A DNA stretch of 64,000 nt, taken from NCBI RefSeq assembly GCF_040717535.1, contig NZ_JBFEFI010000003.1, forward strand, positions 380,001-444,000. Direction: 5' to 3'. Shown here one piece after another: positions 26,591 to 34,261 of this stretch. Made by a program: the position numbers and the translations under genes. Every line of letters begins with the position of its first letter. Position 1 is the stretch's first letter. The DNA is from Thalassoglobus sp. JC818. Its GTDB lineage: Bacteria; Planctomycetota; Planctomycetia; Planctomycetales; Planctomycetaceae. A model generated the notes under the pieces. It saw nothing but the letters and a program-made list of their open reading frames with translations, ran no database searches and was not told the origin of the DNA.

Positions 26591-26671
26591 TTGCACTGAC
26601 TCGCACGAGCAATCTCAGCCTTAGATGAGTGAGTGAGCACACGCGAGTGCACTGGAAAGAGCAACTTGCTC
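26591..26671 (-). repeat. Interspersed intergenic repeat, copy C
   Basis: On the minus strand it reads GAGCAAGTTGCTCTTTCCAG, GTGCACTCGC and ends TTGCTCGTGCGAG. It begins 18 bases after the DUF2752 stop and is antisense to both flanking genes. Confidence 0.82.
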
Positions 26672-26759
26672 TGCCGCCGCCAGTTCAACTTAAGTTTGTT
26701 GCTTCATTTATTCCCTCCCCGGCGAGCACGATGCTCGCTCAATGGTGAAGGACCACCAG

Positions 26760-27461
26760 ATGCCGGAACAGCCGACATCCAGTCACTCGCGAAATCATTC
26801 TCGCCGCATTACGCGACTTATGTTGTGTGCTGCCCTGTTGGTCGTTTCCACGGGTTGCATCAACTCGCTGGTGATGATGGGAAAAATGATGATGGGCGAT
26901 CCGGTTCAGACCTCCGGTTTTGAGCTGGCGACCGGGATTTCCCTGGAAGATGAAAACAAGCGAATTCTGATCCACTGCACCTCTCCATCGTATGTGCAAT
27001 CTGAATATGACTCACTCACTGCTGACTTGCAGGATGAAGTAATCCGCAGGATGAAGCGCAGAGGAATGGCAGTCCTTCACCCGGATGCTGCTGCCAATAT
27101 CCTTGATGCAAATGGCGGAACGTTCGACCCGGATCTGCTGGCCCGGAAGATGCCCGATGTGGATTACATCATGGTGATCAACGTGAACAGCTTTCAGTTC
27201 CGAGAAGATCACAGCCCGAACCTGTTTCGGGGACGCGCCAGCGGAAGTGTTGTTGGCTACGAAGTCATTGGCGAAGACACGATGAAGTCGACGCTGCGTG
27301 TCTACGATCAGGAATTCCGAACGACTCATCCCACCTCGCATCCTGTCACGACAGACCAGATGCCTCAGAACGTCTTCATTCGCCGATTCATCGATCAAAT
27401 GGCCGATGACGTCGGTTGTTCGTTCTACCGCGTGAGTCAAGGTGATCTCTTCGCGAGATAA
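26760..27461 (+). CDS. Lipoprotein-like hypothetical protein 1
   Basis: A protein of about 233 residues with an N-terminal signal sequence ending in a Cys (RLMLCAALLVVSTGC), suggestive of a lipoprotein although the -3 residue is not the canonical Leu. AAGGA lies 9 bases before the ATG at 26760; an in-frame ATG at 26742 lacks a site. The mature part has a globular domain with GISLEDENKRILIHCTSPSYVQSE, VLHPDAAANIL and DVDYIMVINVNSFQFREDHSPNLFRG. The next gene encodes a distant paralogue with the same order of elements. Function unknown; an envelope role is likely. Confidence 0.75.
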   Translation: MPEQPTSSHSRNHSRRITRLMLCAALLVVSTGCINSLVMMGKMMMGDPVQTSGFELATGISLEDENKRILIHCTSPSYVQSEYDSLTADLQDEVIRRMKRRGMAVLHPDAAANILDANGGTFDPDLLARKMPDVDYIMVINVNSFQFREDHSPNLFRGRASGSVVGYEVIGEDTMKSTLRVYDQEFRTTHPTSHPVTTDQMPQNVFIRRFIDQMADDVGCSFYRVSQGDLFAR

Positions 27462-27516
27462 CCAATCCCGTCTTGCTTCCTCACAAATCGCAGTACTCGA
27501 TCCCCCAAGCTGAACC

Positions 27517-28203
27517 ATGAACCGTATTCATATGACTCCATACCTGTTTGGAAGAGCCCTCCGGAGTTTGGTGCTGGTGTGCCTGCTTGGATTGACATGC
27601 TCAGGGTGTTCGCAGTTTGTGATCATCAGCTATCTCCTCCACGGTCCACCATCGATCGAACCTGACTTCGACGCAGAGACCGGCGAGTCCTTAAGCAACC
27701 CGGATATCAAAGTCGCCGTCGTCTGTTTCGCACCGACCGAACTTCAGTGGAAGTTTCCTCAAATCGATGAACAGGTCGCGACCTATGTGTCGGGACGACT
27801 GTCACAGAACCACATCACCATGATTCATCCCGACTTCATCAAAGCCTGGGTTGATGAGCACCCGGACTGGGAGCGGGCGGAAGAAATCGGAGCTGAGTTT
27901 GACGCCGACTACGTGATTGAAATCGAACTGGCTGACTTCTCTCTGCACGAAGGAACCAGCACCACTTTGTATCGGGGTCAAACTGAAGCTTACATCCACG
28001 TCGTGAAAGTCGATGAGGATGGATACGGAGACCGGATCTTCACCAAGGAACTCGACTTCGTCTTCCCGACACGCGTGCCGCGATCTTCTTACGATCAGTC
28101 ACTCTCGTCGTTTCAACGGGAGTACCTCTCTCGCCTCAGTGAGCGAATCGGCTGGATCTTCTACGACCGCTTCCATGGAGACATGATCGGCTGGGCGAAC
28201 TAG
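27517..28203 (+). CDS. Lipoprotein-like hypothetical protein 2, paralogue of the preceding gene
   Basis: A 228-residue protein with a signal sequence and a Cys-containing cleavage region (LVLVCLLGLTCSGCSQF). The mature domain parallels its upstream neighbour: DIKVAVVCFAPTELQW, MIHPDFIKAWVDEHPDW, DADYVIEIELADFSLHEGTSTTLYRGQTEAYIHV, and a C-terminal segment FQREYLSRLSERIGWIFYDRF that matches FIRRFIDQMADDVGCSFYR. The two probably arose by duplication. The genes are 55 bases apart and share an operon ended by the terminator at 28344. Function unknown. Confidence 0.75.
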   Translation: MNRIHMTPYLFGRALRSLVLVCLLGLTCSGCSQFVIISYLLHGPPSIEPDFDAETGESLSNPDIKVAVVCFAPTELQWKFPQIDEQVATYVSGRLSQNHITMIHPDFIKAWVDEHPDWERAEEIGAEFDADYVIEIELADFSLHEGTSTTLYRGQTEAYIHVVKVDEDGYGDRIFTKELDFVFPTRVPRSSYDQSLSSFQREYLSRLSERIGWIFYDRFHGDMIGWAN

Positions 28204-28343
28204 GCCGTTCCTGCCGCCTTGCTGCACTCGCTTGAATGCAGGCTCTCAACATGCTGCGTGTGAAGCTGGAGTGTCACTGCGGAGCGAGTTTGAAAACTTC
28301 GAGACCATCGTGAACCGTTAAGCTAGCGCGGTGATCAAATAAA

Positions 28344-28382
28344 AGAAGGCGACCTGTCACGTGGACGGGTCGCCTTCTTCCG
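28344..28382. terminator. Intrinsic terminator between convergent genes
   Basis: An 11-bp stem (AGAAGGCGACC at 28344-28354 with GGTCGCCTTCT at 28368-28378), preceded by an A-run and followed by a T/C-rich stretch, so it may act in both directions. The core AAGGCGACC/GGTCGCCTT is the same as in the terminator at 25055. Confidence 0.8.
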
Positions 28383-28407
28383 TTCTTCGGTCACAGAAAA
28401 CGTTGGC

Positions 28408-28605
28408 TTATCCCACCAGCTTCACGTTCTCGGCGCGTGGACCCTTTGGACCCTGACCGCGTTCAAATTCAACTTCCTGTCCTTCAGACAAATCCTCAAA
28501 TCGGCAGCCCTGCAGTGAAGACATGTGGAAGAACAGATCTCCTTTGTCAGTTTCGATGAAACCAAACCCTTTTTCCGCAAGTTTACGGATGCGACCAGTG
28601 GCCAT
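28408..28605 (-). CDS. Cold-shock domain protein
   Basis: A 65-residue single cold-shock domain that binds single-stranded nucleic acid. RNP1-like KGFGFIE and RNP2-like DLFFHMSS motifs are present; the final strand reads GPRAENVKLV. The ATG at 28605 gives the normal CspA length; the frame is open much further upstream but that part is unrelated sequence. A zinc-ribbon protein is encoded 109 bases upstream on the same strand. Confidence 0.93.
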   Translation of the reverse strand: MATGRIRKLAEKGFGFIETDKGDLFFHMSSLQGCRFEDLSEGQEVEFERGQGPKGPRAENVKLVG

Positions 28606-28714
28606 TTCAGTACTCTCCAAAATCCAAGTAGTGGTGGGTGGTCCTGTGGTCAGGACCAAGAAGTGGGTTTGGAATGGAAACAGTTCCATTCCGAATTGAG
28701 ACCGAAAAAATCGG

Positions 28715-29020
28715 TCAAGACTCCGAATCAGACTCGCCGGATTCCGGTGAGTTTGTGATTTCCTGATGTTGTGTTTCTTGTAGTTTGTGCTGGTTCGCAC
28801 AGTTCGGGCAGACAGCGGCTTCTCGAACGATCTCCGATCCTTCTCCACCTTTGTCAAATTTCGACTTTCCTCCGGAACTTCTTCCTCTTCCGCGTGGGCC
28901 TCCTCGTTCCATCGGCTGGCGGCCACGTTCGACATACGTTTTTGACCGAGTTACCAGGGTGACACGACTGGCACGCACTCCGGCTGGGACAACTGCCTGA
29001 CACAATTCGCAACGAAACAC
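28715..29020 (-). CDS. Small zinc-ribbon-like protein
   Basis: A 101-residue protein with a CxxC near the N-terminus (FRCELCQAVVPAG) and a second (VCPNCANQH, about residues 71-74), likely a zinc ribbon. Between them is a basic, Gly/Arg-rich linker, and the tail is Glu/Ser-rich. The GTG start at 29020 has GGAGAAA upstream. I recall similar small proteins in planctomycetes but no function. Together with the cold-shock gene it may be nucleic-acid related, which is inference only. Confidence 0.68.
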   Translation of the reverse strand: MFRCELCQAVVPAGVRASRVTLVTRSKTYVERGRQPMERGGPRGRGRSSGGKSKFDKGGEGSEIVREAAVCPNCANQHKLQETQHQEITNSPESGESDSES

Positions 29021-29894
29021 TCATTTCTCCGGTTGATGGTTCTGCCGCGATCTCTTTCAGATGAACTCGCGCCAGAGCCACGGATTTCGGGTTGGGATAA
29101 ACTCCTTAACTTCAACCGAACCGGAGCCCAAAGTGTCTGATCACTCCAGCATCCATAACTGGACAAAAACGCACCGACGACAGCTGAAACCGTTCTCATG
29201 TTGAACTCAAAAACTAAACGACAATTTGAACTGCTGCCGTCCAGACCACCAATCCCCGAAAAGACCCGCGAAAGAATTCGCTGGCCGATGGGAATTACTA
29301 GCTGCGATGAATCTTGAAGCAAAGTTACTCACCGGGAGACTTCGCTTGAGATGGGCTGCCACTGAACGACTTCCGCGAATGATATTGTTGGGGCGGAGGC
29401 AACGTGTGAGCCAATGCTCATGCACGAGCAGTCGTTGTGAGACATTCCATCGACTGATCAGGTGAACGAAACATCCCCGTTCACGAATACTGGGTCGAAA
29501 TGCTTGGAAGAATTGGGTAAGACGTTGATGGCCAGTTCTCGAGCAGTGAACTGGGACGTCAAGAGAGAACAGAATGGTGTTTTGGGAAAGTGACACTGAG
29601 GGCCGAAAGAGAACGGTCGATGCCCAGAAAATTCCGCAGATCAGCAGCCAAAGTGACTGAATCAATTTTAGAACAAACCCGAAGCAAACTTCAGTCGGCA
29701 GCAAAACAGAACTTCCCAAACGCACTTAAACCACAAGCGATCACAGGACTCTGCCGTCTTGCAGACAAGGAAATTCGATTTCCCGGACCCCAATGTGGAA
29801 AAGCCCAGCGTCAATGCTGTGACAATTCAATAACTTTGGTTGATTAGAGCACGTCTTTCACGAAAAGGCAATTCCGGTTTTTGCACAAGCGTCG
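29021..29894. other. Long stretch without recognised gene
   Basis: About 870 bases between two minus-strand genes, the longest unexplained gap in the window. A 172-codon minus-strand frame (29207-29725) and an 85-codon plus-strand frame (29590-29847) are open, but neither has a recognisable domain or good ribosome-binding site, and their composition is Ser/Arg/Phe-rich as in chance frames. No repeat copy was found. It could be a decayed gene. Confidence 0.4.
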
Positions 29895-30548
29895 TTATTC
29901 ACTAACTTTTCGTAAACCCATCGACGTCGTCAGCACCTGGCTCAAACGTGTTGATTCGCTTTCAGTCAGCAGCCCAATTGCTCGGGACTCGACATCCGTC
30001 GAAACATGCCACTGACTCAGCACGTCGAACATTCTCTCGCTGGAATCGGAGTTGATTCCATATTCACGCTTGAGTTCACGAGCTTCGTCTGGAGGAAGGT
30101 CCTGGAATTGACTCAGAAGCAGAAAGTGTCCATTGCTGACGTAATCGAGGTGCAGTTTTTGAAGTCGATCTGCTGATTCACCGCTGGGAGTGAACGGACA
30201 ATTGAGTGGACCGGTCTCAATGAATCGACTGGCGACCGTCGGTTGTGATCGCACCAGCGTCGCAGCTGTTTCGCAGACAGCGTAAACGATGCTTTCGTCG
30301 AGATAGTCAGACGCAAAACGCTCACGTGCGAGATACCGATCCCAGAATGTCAGCAGCAAGTCGATTTGAACTTGCGGAGGGACACTCTTGAGAAACGGAA
30401 CCTGCGTCAGGTAGCCGAACCCGGAATGATCCGTCAGGTCGATCTGATGAGCGAGAGTCAATCTTTCCTCGGTTTCCAGAATTGCGATTCGGAAAGCGAT
30501 GAAGACGTCTTGCGAGAACGGGAGTGATTTCGATGAGAAGGTGATCAT
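29895..30548 (-). CDS. Conserved-looking hypothetical protein
   Basis: A soluble, mostly helical protein of about 217 residues; I do not recognise a family. The ATG at 30548 (MITFSSKSLPFSQDVF) fits better than the TTG at 30605. Coding character is good: well-balanced residues, and helices such as PPQVQIDLLLTFWDRYLARERFASDYLDESIVYAVCETAATLV. There is no signal peptide, membrane helix, or Cys/His cluster. It is divergent from the ApbE-NqrM gene. Confidence 0.65.
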   Translation of the reverse strand: MITFSSKSLPFSQDVFIAFRIAILETEERLTLAHQIDLTDHSGFGYLTQVPFLKSVPPQVQIDLLLTFWDRYLARERFASDYLDESIVYAVCETAATLVRSQPTVASRFIETGPLNCPFTPSGESADRLQKLHLDYVSNGHFLLLSQFQDLPPDEARELKREYGINSDSSERMFDVLSQWHVSTDVESRAIGLLTESESTRLSQVLTTSMGLRKVSE

Positions 30549-30838
30549 TTCGAAACACTGTGGCAAACCCCGTACCCGATCACAACAGTCTCTTTTGCAA
30601 ATCACCTATGATTCGCGCAACATTCTATGGTAGAACATGTTACAGAATGACTCTCCGGAATCTGTTGCCAGTCTTCTCTAAACCCCCTGTTTCCGAAGAT
30701 CAACACGAGAACAGGGCATGTTTGAGGATGTTGCCAGTTTGCGACCTTGAACACAGAAGGGCGTACCTGTTCGTGGGCAGAACATTGAGTAGAATCGAGT
30801 TCCAAGGTTTCTTCTCATTCTTCAACGGTTTCCAAGCA

Positions 30839-32182
30839 ATGACTTTCAGGGTTCCAGGTTTCGCTCTCCGATTCGTTTCCGTCCTCCTTTTCATGGTGGT
30901 TGTGCTTCTGGCACAGACTGGACGCGCTGAGATTGTGGAAATTGTCGGCGAAACCATGGGAACCACTTACTCCATCAAGTGGGTGACAGAATCCGACGCA
31001 GACGCGGCAACCCCCGACCGAGAAGTCATTCACAAGCTTGTTGATCAGCGTCTCGATGAAATCCTGGCGATGATGTCGACTTATGATCCTGAATCAGAGT
31101 TGTCGCGATTCAATACGCAGACCTCGACGGAATGGTTTCCCGTTTCGGCAGAGACAGCAGAAGTTGTGGAAGCTGCCCTCGAGGTGTTTCGGGTATCAGG
31201 AGGGGCTTTCGATCCGACTGTCGGTCGACTCGTTCGGATGTGGCGGTTCGGGAAAGATCCGGCAGCGGATGGTATTCCCTCTGAAGAAGAGATTGAGTCA
31301 GCGATGAAAAGCGTGGGAGGTCAGCACGTGTCCGTGCGACTGGACCCGCCCGCGATTAAGAAGTCTCTACCGGATGTTGAGCTCGATCTTTCCGCAATCG
31401 CCAAGGGATATGGTGTTGATGCCATCGTCGAGCTGCTGGGCGAACAGGAGATCAAAAACTGTCTGGTCGAGATTGGTGGAGAAGTTCGCACTTCAGGCCG
31501 GAAAGGAGATCAGCCCTGGCGGCTCGGAGTCGAACGCCCCAGTTCACTCAACCGAGAACTTCAAGCGACTGTCGACCTTGAAGATCAAGCACTCGCGACA
31601 TCCGGAAACTACCGCAATTTTTTCGAGTACGATGGCAAGCGGTACTCGCACACGATCGATCCGCGAACAGGCTGGCCGGTCAAACATCATCTTTCGTCTG
31701 CCTCAGTTGTCGCAGATAGCTGCATGCTCGCGGACGCATGGGCGACGACGCTCATGGTTCTCGGACCGGAAGAAGGCCAACGACTTGCTGATCAGGAAGG
31801 AATCACTGCCTACCTGATCACTGAAAATGAATCGGGAATCGAGAGGTTGTCGACGACTGCAGGTGCGGGCAGCTTCGTCGAAGTCGATCCCGGCAATCTT
31901 CAAGGCAACGGTCAAGAGTCTGCGTTGACCGTCTTTCTGATCACGATCCTCGTGTTCTCGCTGGCACTTTCAGGTTTGGCGGTCGGAGTGATTTTCTCCA
32001 ATCGTGCCCTGAAAGGAAGCTGTGGAGGTGCTGAGGGGCTGAAAGACGATGAAGGTCGTTCGATCTGCGAAATGTGTACAACTCCGCCCGAAGAGTGCGA
32101 TCAGTTCAAGCAGCAACTGAAAGAGAAAGTGGCCAGCTCATCGAAGTCATACGGTGAGTCCGACTCTGAAGCATCTCTGTAG
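30839..32182 (+). CDS. apbE: ApbE FAD:protein FMN transferase fused to an NqrM-like domain
   Basis: A 447-residue protein starting at the ATG at 30839. After a signal or anchor helix (about 10-30) comes an ApbE domain (about 32-340): GETMGTTYSIKW, MSTYDPESELSRFN, GAFDPTVGRLVRMW, ELDLSAIAKGYGVDAI, EIGGEVRTSG and SHTIDPRTGWPV. ApbE attaches FMN to Thr residues of NqrB/NqrC and RnfG/RnfD. The C-terminus has one transmembrane helix (about 362-386) and GSCGG plus CEMC and EEC (Cys 395, 410, 413, 420), matching NqrM (DUF539), which inserts the iron centre of Na+-NQR. One polypeptide would thus carry two NQR maturation functions. Confidence 0.88.
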   Translation: MTFRVPGFALRFVSVLLFMVVVLLAQTGRAEIVEIVGETMGTTYSIKWVTESDADAATPDREVIHKLVDQRLDEILAMMSTYDPESELSRFNTQTSTEWFPVSAETAEVVEAALEVFRVSGGAFDPTVGRLVRMWRFGKDPAADGIPSEEEIESAMKSVGGQHVSVRLDPPAIKKSLPDVELDLSAIAKGYGVDAIVELLGEQEIKNCLVEIGGEVRTSGRKGDQPWRLGVERPSSLNRELQATVDLEDQALATSGNYRNFFEYDGKRYSHTIDPRTGWPVKHHLSSASVVADSCMLADAWATTLMVLGPEEGQRLADQEGITAYLITENESGIERLSTTAGAGSFVEVDPGNLQGNGQESALTVFLITILVFSLALSGLAVGVIFSNRALKGSCGGAEGLKDDEGRSICEMCTTPPEECDQFKQQLKEKVASSSKSYGESDSEASL

Positions 32183-32298
32183 AGCACGCTTCAAAATGAA
32201 TGGTGCGAAATTCTCGTAGCAACCTCCCCAGCGAATCTGGAGAAGTTCTCAATGTGTGACGTGCGACCTCTCGAGCAGGCGTCGCTTCAACGACAGGT

Positions 32299-33066
32299 TC
32301 ACGCCACGGGTGGAATTTCTTCCGACAGTGATCGGAGCACGTTGGCGTCGATAATGGGAAGTTCGTCCGCTTCCGCAGCGATCGCAGCGAGTTCGGCCAA
32401 CCGTCTCAGTCGATTCAAATCTCCATTGGTGAGCTGATGAGCGACTGCGGCAGCGTCAGAAGAGAGTTTGACGTCGACATTCTTACGGGCCAGCTCACCC
32501 GCCAATTCCTGAACTGACTCCTGAGGTGAGAGATTTCCGATCTCGACTTTCATCCAGGCGTGCTGGGCGAGAACTGTTCGAAGAGGTTCTCTCAGCGATT
32601 GCCATGAAGTGAAGATCACGGGAACTGTCCCCCGGATCAGCGTGAGGATCCGATCGATTGCCGGAATGAGTGATTCGTCGACAAGTTCAAGTCCGGAGAG
32701 AATCAAGCAGCGGCGAACTGGAAGCAGCTTCGAAGAGGAAGCGAAGTTGGAAATCGCTGACCATTGGTCGATCTTTCGACTCGAGCGAACCGGTCGAACT
32801 CCGAGTTCCGTCGCGATCAACTCAGGAAACTCGTCCGCTGAGACTCCGGCGAGGTGAATCTGTTGAGCAGTCTGCCCTTCTTCGGAGAGTGAGCGAAGAA
32901 GATGTTGAGTGACGGTCTGCAGCTGCACTGCGCTCGAACCGACGAGAAGACCTGCACTCTTTCGAGACACGAGATACTTCAGGCGTTCAACTGCCTCTTC
33001 GAGTTGGCTTTCTGGTGAACAGAATGCTTCTTCCGGACGAATTGTGCCGATCGTATCCATGATCAT
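32299..33066 (-). CDS. ExeA/AAA-like protein with degenerate nucleotide-binding motifs
   Basis: A 255-residue protein with the layout of ExeA/GspA-type AAA ATPases: a short N-terminal RPEEAFCSPESQLEEAVERLKYLVSR, then a P-loop position, and a C-terminal helical part with LSPQESVQELAGELA and LTNGDLNRLRRLAELA. The Walker A position reads LLVGSSAVQLQT instead of GxxGxGKT, and the Walker B strand (RRCLILSGLELVD) lacks the DE pair. It is thus probably unable to hydrolyse ATP and may be a structural or regulatory relative. The start may be the ATG at 33060 or 33066. Confidence 0.65.
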   Translation of the reverse strand: MIMDTIGTIRPEEAFCSPESQLEEAVERLKYLVSRKSAGLLVGSSAVQLQTVTQHLLRSLSEEGQTAQQIHLAGVSADEFPELIATELGVRPVRSSRKIDQWSAISNFASSSKLLPVRRCLILSGLELVDESLIPAIDRILTLIRGTVPVIFTSWQSLREPLRTVLAQHAWMKVEIGNLSPQESVQELAGELARKNVDVKLSSDAAAVAHQLTNGDLNRLRRLAELAAIAAEADELPIIDANVLRSLSEEIPPVA

Positions 33067-33495
33067 TCTCCAGATTGCTTAATGCAATCCCCCAGCTTCT
33101 CAATGAGAGTGTGATGAGCAGAGGCTCGTGTTTTTACACGAGCGAGGCTGCATTCTTTAGAGCAAGTTGCTCTTTCCTGTGCACTCGCTTGCACTGTTTC
33201 ATAAGTAAAAAGGCTGTGCTTGATCGTGCATAAACAATCAGAAAATGCTTGGTAAGACACGACATCAGGCGAATGCAGCGAGACCACGAAAATGGTCCAT
33301 CTCCGCTATTCGTACTTATCGTCATTTTCGGAACGAAGATGCATCGGAATCGGCCATTGCCTGCTGAGTCGTTCAGTCAAAGTCTGAGATTCCGAAATGA
33401 TCTGAACGGCAACTTGGCGGCAGCGATTAAGTGCGATCGCGGTATTCATCAAAAGAAACACGTTCAGCAGCGTCGAACACGTAAACGCAGTCGGT
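33067..33495. other. Intergenic region containing repeat copy D
   Basis: About 430 bases between two minus-strand genes. It contains repeat copy D (33160-33230) and, beside it, a small perfect hairpin GCTCGTG-TTTTTA-CACGAGC at 33124-33143. No gene is recognised. Confidence 0.5.
33160..33230 (+). repeat. Interspersed intergenic repeat, copy D
   Basis: GAGCAAGTTGCTCTTTCCTG, GTGCACTCGCTTGCACTGTTTC, and end TTGATCGTGCA. It is nearly identical to copy A over most of its length. Antisense to the flanking minus-strand genes. Confidence 0.82.
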
Positions 33496-34140
33496 CTACT
33501 TGAGTCGATTTTGTACAAACTCGGAAATTCGTCGAAAGTCATCGGGAGTGTCGACATCCCAGTGAATTGAGGGATCGTCAACCACAACTTCGAGAACTCG
33601 TTCAGGAAATTTTTTGACAAGCCAGTTCAATCCGGAGTCAGCCGGGATTTCATCCACTTGAGAAACGACATCCCACGGAAAGATGACTGGATGTCCGCGC
33701 CGACCTTCGAAGATCGGGAGAACAATACGATCCGGTGCGGCGATCCATTGAACGACAAGTTTGTACAGCACATTCTTTGCGACGAAGGGATAATCCGCAG
33801 GAATGAGCAGAAGCCCGTCTGATGTGTTGTGGCACGCGCTCTGCCCAATCTCACGAATTAGACGTTCAACGCTTTCTCGCATATCTCGTGTCGGAACTTC
33901 TGTCGTGACAACTGTGGCGGTTGTCGTCTCTAAGCAGTCGATCAACGCGGTGTCTTCAGCCCTGACGAGAATCGAAATTGAAGCGATTGACGGATGCTGA
34001 AGTTGGTCAACGAGGTGTCGGATCAGCGGCTGCCCCGCGATCGGCATGAGCAGCTTCGGCTCTCCCATCCGACGACTGAAACCCGCAGCCGGAATCGCTG
34101 CATGCAGTGCCGCGTCAGTCTGACGCTCCGATTCTTTCAC
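33496..34140 (-). CDS. MobA/MocA-like nucleotidyltransferase
   Basis: A 214-residue NTP-transferase of the GT-A fold. The N-terminal motif AAIPAAGFSRRMGEPKLLMPIAGQPLIRH is the nucleotide-binding signature of MobA/MocA (molybdenum-cofactor nucleotidyltransferases) and related enzymes. GLLLIPADYPFV contains the metal-binding Asp, and the C-terminus has GRRGHPVIFP and HWDVDTPDDFRR, typical of MocA-type CTP:molybdopterin cytidylyltransferases. No molybdenum-enzyme or cofactor gene is adjacent, so the substrate is uncertain. Confidence 0.83.
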   Translation of the reverse strand: MKESERQTDAALHAAIPAAGFSRRMGEPKLLMPIAGQPLIRHLVDQLQHPSIASISILVRAEDTALIDCLETTTATVVTTEVPTRDMRESVERLIREIGQSACHNTSDGLLLIPADYPFVAKNVLYKLVVQWIAAPDRIVLPIFEGRRGHPVIFPWDVVSQVDEIPADSGLNWLVKKFPERVLEVVVDDPSIHWDVDTPDDFRRISEFVQNRLK

Positions 34141-34160
34141 AGTGAATCCAGTAGTGAGAA

Positions 34161-34197
34161 CACTTCCGTTGATCAGTGATATTGATCAACGGAAGTG
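34161..34197. other. Perfect 15-bp intergenic hairpin without T-run
   Basis: Arms at 34161-34175 (CACTTCCGTTGATCA) and 34183-34197 are exact reverse complements around a 7-base loop. It lies between the stop of the Aas-like gene and the start of the nucleotidyltransferase gene. No T-run follows on either strand, so a simple intrinsic terminator is unlikely; an RNA-processing or protein-binding site is possible. Confidence 0.6.
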
Positions 34198-34261
34198 CAG
34201 GTTTGAATCAAGTGAGGGAGTTCGTGTCGCTTGATACGATCAATGACGCGAGTGTGCTGTT

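Noticed and set aside
29207-29725. Minus-strand open frame of about 172 codons
   Set aside because: No recognisable family, no convincing ribosome-binding site, and composition typical of chance frames; kept only as an unexplained gap.
33124-33143. Small hairpin GCTCGTG-TTTTTA-CACGAGC near repeat copy D
   Set aside because: Its arms are only 7 bp and the T-run is in the loop, so it is not a terminator; it may be a fragment of the repeat but is too short to call.
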